From the NCBI RefSeq assembly GCF_002234375.1, contig NZ_NMQV01000014.1, forward strand, positions 164,009 to 228,008: 64,000 nt of DNA, in the 5' to 3' direction. This DNA is from Pseudomonas fluvialis (GTDB lineage Bacteria > Pseudomonadota > Gammaproteobacteria > Pseudomonadales > Pseudomonadaceae). This document shows positions 29,991-37,853 of this stretch, one piece after another. Both the position numbers and the translations under genes were made by a program. Position 1 is the stretch's first letter. Each line of letters opens with the position of its first letter. The notes under the pieces were generated by a model, which was not told where the DNA came from, did no database searches, and saw nothing but the letters and a program-made list of their open reading frames with translations.

Positions 29991-30122
29991 GGGAGGTGTG
30001 AGTCGGGTTTATGGGGATGCGGATTGTAGAGGGCGGCTGCACTTATATGAGAAAGATTTACCGTCACTATACATTCGCAAGTGCGCCTGGCCGCCGCAGG
30101 GCGGCCAGGAACCAGGCCAGGC

Positions 30123-32264
30123 TTAGAAGTCGTAGGTGGCGGACAGCCACAGGCGACGACGCTCCTGGTTGTTGTTGTACTCGTTGCCGTATTCGAACGT
30201 GGTGCCGGCGGCATTGCTGGCATAGCGCTCGTAGCTGACGAAGTCCTTGTCGAACAGGTTGTAGACGGTGGCGCTCAGGCTGAGGTTCTCGCTGGCCTGG
30301 TAGCTGCCGCCCAGGTGGAACAGGGTGTAGGCCTTGTAGTCGCCAAAGGCGTTATAGGCATAGTTGATGGCCGGGCTGGTACGCCGGAAACGTTCGCTGC
30401 GGTATTCACCCTTCAGCCAGGTGCTCAGGCGATCGCTGGTCTGCCAGTTGAGCGTGGCATTCAGCTGGTGCTTTGGGGTGTCGTTGAGCGGCCAGCCATC
30501 GTTGGGGCCACCTTCCTGCTCGGTCTTGGTGTAGGTGTAGTTGGCAGCCAGGTTCCACTGCGGGGTGAAGTGGTAGCGGCCGGCGACTTCCACGCCGTTG
30601 GTGATGGCTTCGTCGACGTTGATGGGTTTGCTGAACGTCTGGTTGCGTCCCGGACGGCCGCGGTTCAGCCAGGGACCGCCAGGTACGGTGATGCAGCCGG
30701 CGACGTTCTGGTATTCGCAGTTGACGACGACTTCCGAGCCGATCTTGTCCTTGAACTTGTTGTGGAACAGGGTGACGTTGCCGTTGAAGTCGTCGAGGTT
30801 GTCGAAGTACACGCCAAATTCGCTGCTGGTACTGGTTTCTGGCTGCAGATCGGGGTTGCCGAGCAGGGGGATTTTGCCCTGGCCGCCAAAGCCATTGATG
30901 CCACCGACCAGTTGCTGCAGGTCCGGCGCCTTGAAGCCTTCGCTGACACCGCCCTTGAGGGTCCAGTTCTCGGTGGTGTTCCACACCAGGTAAGCGCGCG
31001 GGCTGGTCTGTCCGCCAAATTCGCTGTGGTCATCGCGGCGCAGGCCGAGGGTCAGGGCGAGATCGTCGCGCAGCCGCCACTCATCCTCGATGAACAGGCC
31101 GACCATCTTGTGTTCGAGCTGGTCGTCGATCAGTCCCTCGGTCATCTGCGCCTTCCACCACTGGCCGCCCACGCTCAGGTTGTGACTGCCCAGTGCGCTG
31201 ACCAGCTTGAGGTCGAAGATGTCGTTCTGTGCATCCAGCGTGCGCTTGTCGCCCGCTACCCGGTTGGGGGTGCCATCGGGAATCAGGCGGCCAAGGGTTT
31301 CCGTCTCGTTGCGCGTGTAACTGCTGTCCAGGGTGCCGAAGGCAAAGCGACCGGTATGGGCCAGCTGGTATTGCTCGCGGTTGTAGCGTTGGTCGCGCTC
31401 GTAGCCACCGCTGGCGCCCAGCTCACCCAGCTGACCCTTGCTGTTGTCGTAACGCTGCTTGCTCTGGTCCAGGTCCAGGCTCAGGTCATGGTCGGCATTG
31501 GGGGTGAAGGTCAGGCGCCCGCCGGCGGTGTACAGATCCGACTCCACCGGGTTCCAGCCCATGCGCGAGCTGATGTCGCTGCCCGTGACGTCCTGGTAGC
31601 TGATTGCCGAGCTGTCACGCTCCTGGTATTTGCCGCGCAGTTGCAGGCCCAGGGTGTCGGCGACCAGCGGGCCGCTGAGGTACAGCTGGGTGGAGCGGGT
31701 GTCGCCGTATTCGCGCTGCTCCTGCAGCGTCGTGTCGACGCTGGCCGAGCCAGCCCACTCGCTACCGACCTTCTTGGTGATGATGTTGATCACCCCACCC
31801 ATGGCGTCGGAGCCATACAGGGTAGACATCGGGCCGCGAATGACCTCGATGCGCTCGATAGCCGAAACCGGCGGCAGGAAGCTGAAGCGGGTTTCCCCAA
31901 AACCGTTGGGGGTGACATTGCCAGCCGGGTTCTGGCGCTTGCCGTCGACCAGCACCAGGGTATACGCATCGCCCATGCCGCGAATGCTCACGTTGAGGCC
32001 GCCGGTCTTGCCGGCATTGCCCGACACATCGACGCCTTCGACATCGTTGAGGGCTTCGGCGATGTTGCTGACGCGCTTCTTCTTCAGTTCTTCGCCGGTG
32101 ATCACGCTGATACTGGCCGGGGCATCGGTGATCTTCTGTTCGAAGCCGGCGGCACTGACCACCATCTGATCCAGTTGCAGGGTGTTGTCGTTGGCCAGGG
32201 CAGCCTGGCTGCTGGCCAGGGCGATGGCGCTGGCCAGGGCGGTGCGGGTAAGCGTGGCGCGCAT
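30123..32264 (-). CDS. TonB-dependent receptor, FepA/CirA-like (catecholate siderophore type)
   Basis: A 713-residue outer-membrane receptor. Signal peptide to about residue 24, TonB-box-like DQMVVSAAGFEQ, plug domain 45-160 (ITDAPASISVITGEELKKKR, GGLNVSIRGMGDAYTLVLVD, ERIEVIRGPMSTLYGSDAMG) and a barrel ending in LSATYDF. The pairing cysteines (VVNCEYQNVAGC) in an extracellular loop and the EELKKKRVSNIAEAL segment are typical of the FepA/CirA group, which take up ferric catecholates. It heads the cassette with PepSY, DUF2271, DUF4198 and a flavoreductase; the gap to PepSY is 132 bp and holds a GC-rich hairpin that might reduce read-through. A candidate Fur box lies upstream. Confidence 0.9.
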   Translation of the reverse strand: MRATLTRTALASAIALASSQAALANDNTLQLDQMVVSAAGFEQKITDAPASISVITGEELKKKRVSNIAEALNDVEGVDVSGNAGKTGGLNVSIRGMGDAYTLVLVDGKRQNPAGNVTPNGFGETRFSFLPPVSAIERIEVIRGPMSTLYGSDAMGGVINIITKKVGSEWAGSASVDTTLQEQREYGDTRSTQLYLSGPLVADTLGLQLRGKYQERDSSAISYQDVTGSDISSRMGWNPVESDLYTAGGRLTFTPNADHDLSLDLDQSKQRYDNSKGQLGELGASGGYERDQRYNREQYQLAHTGRFAFGTLDSSYTRNETETLGRLIPDGTPNRVAGDKRTLDAQNDIFDLKLVSALGSHNLSVGGQWWKAQMTEGLIDDQLEHKMVGLFIEDEWRLRDDLALTLGLRRDDHSEFGGQTSPRAYLVWNTTENWTLKGGVSEGFKAPDLQQLVGGINGFGGQGKIPLLGNPDLQPETSTSSEFGVYFDNLDDFNGNVTLFHNKFKDKIGSEVVVNCEYQNVAGCITVPGGPWLNRGRPGRNQTFSKPINVDEAITNGVEVAGRYHFTPQWNLAANYTYTKTEQEGGPNDGWPLNDTPKHQLNATLNWQTSDRLSTWLKGEYRSERFRRTSPAINYAYNAFGDYKAYTLFHLGGSYQASENLSLSATVYNLFDKDFVSYERYASNAAGTTFEYGNEYNNNQERRRLWLSATYDF

Positions 32265-32304
32265 GGGGAAACTCTCTGAATGAGTGGCAGAAGAAAACGG
32301 CGCA

Positions 32305-32340
32305 AATAATAATGATTCTTACAAAAGAATCATTCTATTT
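32305..32340 (-). promoter_or_regulatory. Candidate Fur box upstream of the FepA/CirA-like receptor
   Basis: Perfect inverted repeat AATGATTCTT (32311-32320) / AAGAATCATT (32325-32334) with ACAA between, inside a longer AT-rich tract beginning AAATAATAATG. It lies about 50 bp before the receptor start and resembles overlapping Fur half-sites of the NATNATNAT type, implying induction under iron limitation. Confidence 0.65.
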
Positions 32341-32399
32341 ACGATATTTTTACAACTGCAACAAATTCTCAGTGGAGTCTGATTCCCCGACGCAAGGCT

Positions 32400-33104
32400 T
32401 CAGGGCAGGCGAACTTCGATGATGCCGTCTGCGCTGACACTGACCTTGCTGCTGCCCGCCTCGATGTCCGGGGTCGGTGCAGCCTCGGCCATGGCCATGG
32501 CTTTCATCGCCCCCATGCGCGGCATGGGTGCCTGATAGCCGCTGTTCAGGTTGAGGCTGACCAGCCGGTAGTCGCTGCCGCCCAGCGCCTGAGTGACCAG
32601 TGTGGCGCGCGCCTTGAACGCTGCCACGGCGGCCTTGAGTTGGGCGTCCTCGCTGTGCTGGTGGGTGCTGTCGGCCATGCTGAAGTGCATACCGCCCATT
32701 TGCAGGCTGCCCAGCAGCTCACCGCTGAGTGCCGACAGGCTGGCGAAGTCGCTGCTCTCCAGGCGCAGTTCGGCACGCTCGCGCCAGGCCCGGATACGCT
32801 GGCCCTTGTCGTCATAGACCGGATAGCTGTGCCGGCTGCCCAGTTCGACCTTGACGCCCTTGGCTTGACGCGCCCGCTGGATGGCGCTGTTCAGGGTCTG
32901 GGTGATCTGGCTGGCCAGTTGTGCGGGATCGCTGTGCTGGGCCTCGCTGTACAGGGTTACCTGCATCAGGTCGTGGGCCACTTCCTGGCTGACTTCGGCG
33001 CGCAGCGCCACCTGGTTGTAGCGTGGTTCGTCGGCCTGGGCAGCCTGGCTGAGTAGCGTGGCGGGCAGGGTCAGCGCGAAGGCGAGTGAAGCAATACGTT
33101 GCAT
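32400..33104 (-). CDS. SIMPL domain (DUF541) periplasmic protein
   Basis: A 234-residue exported protein: signal peptide MQRIASLAFALTLPATLLS to about residue 24, then the SIMPL fold with repeated beta strands (VALRAEVSQEVAHDLMQVTL, RAELRLESSDFASLSALSGE) and a C-terminal VSVSADGIIEVRLP, the family hallmark ending. It is related to E. coli YggE and has been linked to oxidative stress, though the activity is unknown. The ATG has AAGGAA seven bases upstream. It is divergent from roxS. Confidence 0.85.
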   Translation of the reverse strand: MQRIASLAFALTLPATLLSQAAQADEPRYNQVALRAEVSQEVAHDLMQVTLYSEAQHSDPAQLASQITQTLNSAIQRARQAKGVKVELGSRHSYPVYDDKGQRIRAWRERAELRLESSDFASLSALSGELLGSLQMGGMHFSMADSTHQHSEDAQLKAAVAAFKARATLVTQALGGSDYRLVSLNLNSGYQAPMPRMGAMKAMAMAEAAPTPDIEAGSSKVSVSADGIIEVRLP

Positions 33105-33241
33105 GGTGATTCCTTGGCGGGGCCGGTGGTGGTCTGTGTGACTGTCGGGACGGGGTGTTGGTTCCCCCGGCGCATCTTGCTGCAAGTCAAGGAGTGCTGT
33201 ATCAGGCGCTGGCTATACTCGCTCGCCTACAAGGAGAGGCT

Positions 33242-34510
33242 ATGAATACCCCCGTGCAGTTGCTGTCCGCCAGCCGGCAGAACCTCTGGCGCCTGAACCT
33301 GATCCGCATGCTGGTGCTCAGCGCTCAGGCCGGTTCGGTAGGACTCGTGTGGCTGCTGGATTTTCTGCCGTTGCCCTGGCAGTCGCTGCTGGTCACCCTG
33401 GGCATGTCCTTGCTGCTATGCCTGCTGACTACCCTGCGCTTGCGCGGGCCGTGGCCGGTGACCGAGCAGGAGTATGCCGTGCAGTTGGGCTGTGACCTGA
33501 TGATCCACAGCTTGCTGCTGTATTTTTCCGGCGGTTCGACCAACCCCTTCGTGTCCTACTACCTGGTGCCGCTGACCATTGCCGCAGCAACCTTGCCGTG
33601 GGTTTATTCCATGCTCCTCAGCGCGCTGGCGCTGACCGGCTACACGGTACTGCTGATCTGGTATCACCCGTTGCGCCTGCAGCATGTGCAGCACGAAGAG
33701 TTCCTCATCAGCCTGCATCTGTTCGGCATGTGGCTGAATTTTGCCCTGTCGGCGGCGTTCATCACTTTCTTCGTGGTCAAGATGGCCGGTGCGCTGCGTC
33801 GCCAGGATCAGTTGCAGGCCGAGCGCCGCGAGGCGAGCCTGCGTGATCAGCAGTTGCTGGCCGTGGCGACCCAGGCGGCGGGAGCGGCGCATGAGCTGGG
33901 TACGCCGTTATCGACCATGAGCGTACTGCTCAAGGATTTGCGTCATGATCATCGCAATGACCCGGCCATGCAGGAAGACCTGGCCCTGCTGCAGGATCAG
34001 GTCATGCTGTGCAAACAGACCCTTCAGCAACTGGTGCGTGCGGCCGAGGCTGACCGGCGCCAGGCTACCAGCGAGCTGAGTGTGGTCGAGTGGCTGCAGC
34101 GTGGGCTCAATCGCTGGCACCTGATGCGTCCGGAGGCCAGCTATCGCTACCACTGCCTTGGTCAGGGTGAACCGCCATGCCTGCTGCCGCCGGCTGATCT
34201 GACCCAGGCCCTGCTCAATGTATTGAACAATGCGGCCGATGCCTGCCCTGACCAACTGGAGATTCGCCTCGATTGGGATGAGCAGTGGATGCTGATCAGC
34301 ATCCGTGATCACGGTCCTGGTGTACCGCTGGCGATTGCCGAACAATTGGGCCGGCCCTTTTTTACCACCAAGGGCAAGGGATTCGGTTTGGGCCTTTTCT
34401 TGACTCAAGCCAGTGTGGCGCGCGCCGGTGGCACGGTAAAACTGTACAACCATGAGCAGGGCGGCACGCTGACTGAGCTGAAATTGCCGCGCACTCTGGA
34501 TCTGCCCTGA
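33242..34510 (+). CDS. roxS: Redox sensor histidine kinase RoxS (RegB/PrrB family)
   Basis: A 422-residue membrane kinase with about six helices in residues 20-175. It carries the family's quinone-sensing box GGSTNPFVSYYLVPL near residue 95 and the H-box AAGAAHELGTPLSTMSVLL. A cysteine (QDQVMLCKQTL) sits where RegB has its redox-active Cys. The G-boxes are DHGPGVP and GKGFGLGLFLTQ. RegB/PrrB/RoxS kinases respond to the respiratory chain and control terminal oxidases and other redox genes. AAGGAG precedes the start. The response regulator gene follows 18 bp later. Confidence 0.94.
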   Translation: MNTPVQLLSASRQNLWRLNLIRMLVLSAQAGSVGLVWLLDFLPLPWQSLLVTLGMSLLLCLLTTLRLRGPWPVTEQEYAVQLGCDLMIHSLLLYFSGGSTNPFVSYYLVPLTIAAATLPWVYSMLLSALALTGYTVLLIWYHPLRLQHVQHEEFLISLHLFGMWLNFALSAAFITFFVVKMAGALRRQDQLQAERREASLRDQQLLAVATQAAGAAHELGTPLSTMSVLLKDLRHDHRNDPAMQEDLALLQDQVMLCKQTLQQLVRAAEADRRQATSELSVVEWLQRGLNRWHLMRPEASYRYHCLGQGEPPCLLPPADLTQALLNVLNNAADACPDQLEIRLDWDEQWMLISIRDHGPGVPLAIAEQLGRPFFTTKGKGFGLGLFLTQASVARAGGTVKLYNHEQGGTLTELKLPRTLDLP

Positions 34511-34528
34511 TGAGCAAGAGGATTGAAG

Positions 34529-35089
34529 ATGACTGAAGTACTGCCTGTCGAAGGCGAGGAGCAACCTCACCTGTTGCTGGTGGACGATGACACCACCTTC
34601 ACCCGGGTCATGGCACGTGCCATGGATCGGCGTGGCTTGCGCGTCAGCGTGGCCAACTCGGCGGAAGAAGGGCTGGCCATTGCGCGCCAGGATCTGCCGG
34701 ATTACGCGGTGCTTGACCTGAAAATGGCCGGGGATTCGGGGCTGGTCATGCTGCCCAAGCTGCTCGAGCTGGACAGTGAGATGCGTGTGCTGATCCTTAC
34801 CGGTTACTCAAGCATCGCCACGGCGGTCGAGGCTATCAAGCGCGGTGCCTGCAATTACCTGTGCAAGCCGGCGGACGCCGATGATGTGCTGGCGGCGCTG
34901 CTGTCCGAACACGCCGACCTGGATTCGCTGGTACCGGATAACCCCATGTCGGTGGATCGTCTGCAATGGGAGCACATCCAGCGCGTGCTGACCGAGCATG
35001 ACGGCAATATCTCCGCTACGGCGCGTGCGCTGGGTATGCATCGGCGTACTTTGCAACGCAAGTTGCAGAAACGCCCGGTACGACGCTAG
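34529..35089 (+). CDS. roxR: Response regulator RoxR (RegA/PrrA family)
   Basis: A 186-residue regulator: receiver domain with LLLVDDDTTFTRVMARAM, phospho-acceptor D in YAVLDLKMAGDSGL and the lysine in YLCKPADADD, then a short linker and a Fis-type helix-turn-helix (ISATARALGMHRRTLQRKLQ) at the C-terminus. It pairs with RoxS in an operon. The ATG at 34529 has AAGAGGA six bases before it, and I prefer it to a TTG six bases upstream. Confidence 0.95.
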   Translation: MTEVLPVEGEEQPHLLLVDDDTTFTRVMARAMDRRGLRVSVANSAEEGLAIARQDLPDYAVLDLKMAGDSGLVMLPKLLELDSEMRVLILTGYSSIATAVEAIKRGACNYLCKPADADDVLAALLSEHADLDSLVPDNPMSVDRLQWEHIQRVLTEHDGNISATARALGMHRRTLQRKLQKRPVRR

Positions 35090-35095
35090 TGGTTG

Positions 35096-35125
35096 AACGC
35101 CTGGCGCCGCAAGGCGCCAGGCGTT
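35096..35125. terminator. Convergent terminator hairpin between roxR and uraA
   Basis: A 13-bp perfect stem, AACGCCTGGCGCC / GGCGCCAGGCGTT, with a GCAA loop. The T-run is short (GTTTG), but position just past both stops suggests bidirectional termination. Confidence 0.7.
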
Positions 35126-35130
35126 TGTCG

Positions 35131-36390
35131 TCAGTGTTGCGCCGGCGGGTGGCGATGCCAGGTGCCGGCACCGGGCAGGATCAGGTTGAGGCCGATGGCG
35201 ACAATGCCGCACAGGGAGATGCCCTTGAGGCCCATGCCGCTGTCACCGATGACCATGCCGCCAATGCCGAAGACCAGGGTGACGGCGACGATGACCAGGT
35301 TGCGCGGCTCGCCCAGATCGACCTGGTGACGGATCAGGGTATTCAGGCCGACCACGGCGATCGAACCGAACAGCAGGCAGAGGATGCCGCCCATCACCGG
35401 CACCGGGATGCTTTGCAGCGCAGCCCCGAACTTGCCGATGAAGGCCAGCACGATGGCGATGATGGCCGCCCAGATCATAACCTTGGGGTTGAAGTTGCGG
35501 GTCAGCATCACCGCACCGGTCACTTCGGAGTAGGTGGTGTTGGGCGGGCCGCCGAGCAGGCCGGCTGCCGAAGTGGCCAGGCCGTCGCCGAGCAGGGTGC
35601 GGTGTAGCCCAGGCTTCTTGATGTAGTGCTTGCCGGTTACGTTGCTGATCGCCAGTACGTCACCGATGTGCTCGATGGCTGGGGCAATGGCCACCGGCAA
35701 CATGAACAGGATGGCACCCCAGTGCAGTTCGGGCGCGACGAACTGCGGCATGGCCAGCCAAGGGGCGGCAGCGATACCGGAACCATCGACCACGCCGAAG
35801 AACAGCGCCAGGGCGTAGCCGACGGCCACGCCAAAGAGGATGGGCACCAGGCGCAGGATGCCGCGTCCCAGTACGGCGACCAGCAGGGTCGTGGCCAGTG
35901 CGGGCAGGGAAATCATCAGTGCGGTGCTATAGGGCACCAGTTGCGCGCTGCCGTCCCCCGCCTTGCCCATGGCCATGTTGGCCGCCACGGGGGCTAGCCC
36001 CAGGCCGATGGCCATGATCACCGGGCCGATGACCACCGGCGGCAGCAGGCGATCGATGAAGTGGGTGCCACGCAGTTTGACCAGCCCGGAGAGCAGTACG
36101 TAGACCAGGCCGGCGGCTACCAGGCCGCCCAAGGTGGCTGGCAGACCGAACTCGCCCTTGGCGGCCAGGATCGGTGCGATGAAGGCAAAGCTGGAGGCCA
36201 GGAAGACCGGCACTTGTCCGCCGGTGACGATATGGAAGATCAGCGTGCCGAGGCCTGCGGTGAACAGTGCCACGTTGGGGTCCATGCCGGTGATCAGCGG
36301 CATCAGCACCAGGGCGCCGAAGGCTACGAAAAGCATCTGCGAGCCGGCCAGGGCCTGTCGCCAGACAGGGTCTTGAGTATGGTCGTGCAT
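35131..36390 (-). CDS. uraA: Uracil-xanthine permease (uracil:H+ symporter)
   Basis: A 419-residue inner-membrane transporter of the nucleobase-cation symporter-2 family, with 12-14 hydrophobic segments. Typical motifs are FASSFAFIAPI, PPVVIGPVIMAIGLGLAPVA, the glutamate in MLPVAIAPAIEHIGDV (family substrate-binding Glu) and GGPPNTTYSEVTGAV. It imports uracil. It lies 3 bp after upp in the same direction, so the two form a salvage operon: UraA brings in uracil and Upp converts it to UMP. Confidence 0.94.
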   Translation of the reverse strand: MHDHTQDPVWRQALAGSQMLFVAFGALVLMPLITGMDPNVALFTAGLGTLIFHIVTGGQVPVFLASSFAFIAPILAAKGEFGLPATLGGLVAAGLVYVLLSGLVKLRGTHFIDRLLPPVVIGPVIMAIGLGLAPVAANMAMGKAGDGSAQLVPYSTALMISLPALATTLLVAVLGRGILRLVPILFGVAVGYALALFFGVVDGSGIAAAPWLAMPQFVAPELHWGAILFMLPVAIAPAIEHIGDVLAISNVTGKHYIKKPGLHRTLLGDGLATSAAGLLGGPPNTTYSEVTGAVMLTRNFNPKVMIWAAIIAIVLAFIGKFGAALQSIPVPVMGGILCLLFGSIAVVGLNTLIRHQVDLGEPRNLVIVAVTLVFGIGGMVIGDSGMGLKGISLCGIVAIGLNLILPGAGTWHRHPPAQH

Positions 36391-36393
36391 GGC

Positions 36394-37032
36394 TCAGTTG
36401 TCCTTCTGCTTGGTGCCGAAGATCTTGTCCCCGGCGTCACCGAGTCCGGGGATGATGTAGCCGTGTTCATTAAGCCGCTGGTCGATGGAGGCGGTAAAGA
36501 TCACCACGTCCGGGTGTGCCTCGTGAACCGCCTGGATGCCCTCGGGGGCGGCGACCAGCACCATGGCACGGATTTCTTTGCAACCGGCTTTTTTCAGCAA
36601 GTCGATGGTGGCGACCAGCGAGCCGCCTGTGGCGAGCATCGGGTCGATGATCAGCGCCAGACGTTCGTCGATCTCCGGGGCCAGCTTTTCCAGATAGGTA
36701 TGTGCCTGCAGGGTTTCCTCGTTACGGGCCACGCCCACCGCGCTGACCTTGGCGCCGGGAATCAGGCTGAGCACGCCTTCGAGCATGCCAATGCCGGCCC
36801 GCAGGATGGGCACTACGGTAATTTTCTTGCCAGCGATTTTCTCCACTTGCACGCTGCCCGCCCAGCCCTGGATCTCGTAGTGTTCCAGCGGCAGGTCATT
36901 GGTGGCCTCGTAGGTGAGCAGGGCGCCGACTTCCTGGGCCAGTTCGCGGAAGTTCTTCGTGGAAATGTCGGCGCGGCGCATCAGGCCGATTTTGTGGCGG
37001 ATCAGCGGGTGGCGGATCTCTTTGACGGGCAT
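36394..37032 (-). CDS. upp: Uracil phosphoribosyltransferase
   Basis: A 212-residue PRTase joining uracil to PRPP to form UMP. It shows the PRPP-binding loop [20 protein letters not shown] and the C-terminal uracil-binding [13 protein letters not shown]. It starts at the ATG after a leader with a -10-like TAAAAT (minus strand, complement of about 37120). Operon with uraA, divergent from hpt. Confidence 0.96.
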   Translation of the reverse strand: MPVKEIRHPLIRHKIGLMRRADISTKNFRELAQEVGALLTYEATNDLPLEHYEIQGWAGSVQVEKIAGKKITVVPILRAGIGMLEGVLSLIPGAKVSAVGVARNEETLQAHTYLEKLAPEIDERLALIIDPMLATGGSLVATIDLLKKAGCKEIRAMVLVAAPEGIQAVHEAHPDVVIFTASIDQRLNEHGYIIPGLGDAGDKIFGTKQKDN

Positions 37033-37295
37033 GGAAAGTCTCCGGCGGGCGGCGAAGGTTGGATAAACTGTGCTTGAGTTAAGCACCGGCTGGGACGCCG
37101 GGAGCAAAAAACGGCCTATTTTAGCCGCAGACCTGGGCAGTTGGTCAGAAAAATGCTGCAGATCTTGCCCCGGGTCAGGGACATGAGTACCTTTGCCGGC
37201 CTTTAATTCCTGTCCGTCGGGTCAGGCTTTTGCCTTGAGCGGCAGGGCCCGGGCCAATCCGGGCATTTCTTTCCCTTATTTCCGGAGAAACCGCG

Positions 37296-37853
37296 ATGTC
37301 CGCTGATCTTGCCCATATCCGCCAAGTGATGGCCGAGGCTGACTGTCTGTACACCGAGGCACAGATCGAAGCGGCCATCAGTGAGGTGGCCCAGCGCATC
37401 AATGCCGAGTTGGCCGAACGCAACCCGGTGGTGTTCTGCGTGATGAATGGCGGGTTGATCTTCGCCGGCAAGTTGCTCACCCAGTTGAACTTCCCGCTGG
37501 AGCAGTCCTACCTGCACGCCACCCGCTATCGCAATGAAACCAGTGGTGGCGAACTGTTCTGGAAGGCCAAGCCCGAAGTGTCGTTCATCGACCGTGACGT
37601 ACTGATCATCGACGACATCCTTGATGAAGGGCATACCCTGGCGGCGATCATCGATTTCTGCCGGCATGCGGGCGCCAGCGCCGTGCACACGGCGGTACTG
37701 ATCGACAAACAGCATGAGCGCAAGGCCCGTCCCGAGTTCAAGGCCAGCTTCGTCGGATTGCCCTGCGAAGACCGCTACATCTTCGGTTATGGCATGGACT
37801 ACAAGGGCTACTGGCGCAATGCCAATGGCATCTTCGCGGTCAAGGGGTTGTAA
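37296..37853 (+). CDS. hpt: Hypoxanthine(-guanine) phosphoribosyltransferase
   Basis: A 185-residue purine salvage enzyme. The PRPP loop is VLIIDDILDEGHTLAAIID, and VMNGGLIFAGKLL carries the pyrophosphate-contacting region. Cytosolic. The ATG has CGGAGAAA upstream. The 263-bp gap to upp holds both promoters and a GCCCGG/CCGGGC hairpin followed by a T-rich tract near 37246-37270, which could be an attenuator. Its stop overlaps the convergent SulP gene by 14 bp. Confidence 0.93.
   Translation: MSADLAHIRQVMAEADCLYTEAQIEAAISEVAQRINAELAERNPVVFCVMNGGLIFAGKLLTQLNFPLEQSYLHATRYRNETSGGELFWKAKPEVSFIDRDVLIIDDILDEGHTLAAIIDFCRHAGASAVHTAVLIDKQHERKARPEFKASFVGLPCEDRYIFGYGMDYKGYWRNANGIFAVKGL

Noticed and set aside
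30078..30122. GC-rich hairpin between the receptor and PepSY genes as a definite terminator
   Set aside because: A stem (CTGGCCGCC/GGCGGCCAG) is present but without a T-run; it may only attenuate, so it is not listed as a terminator.
30081..32279. Long plus-strand open frame opposite the FepA/CirA-like receptor
   Set aside because: Shadow frame; composition is Val/Ala/Gly/Gln-rich and lacks domain motifs.
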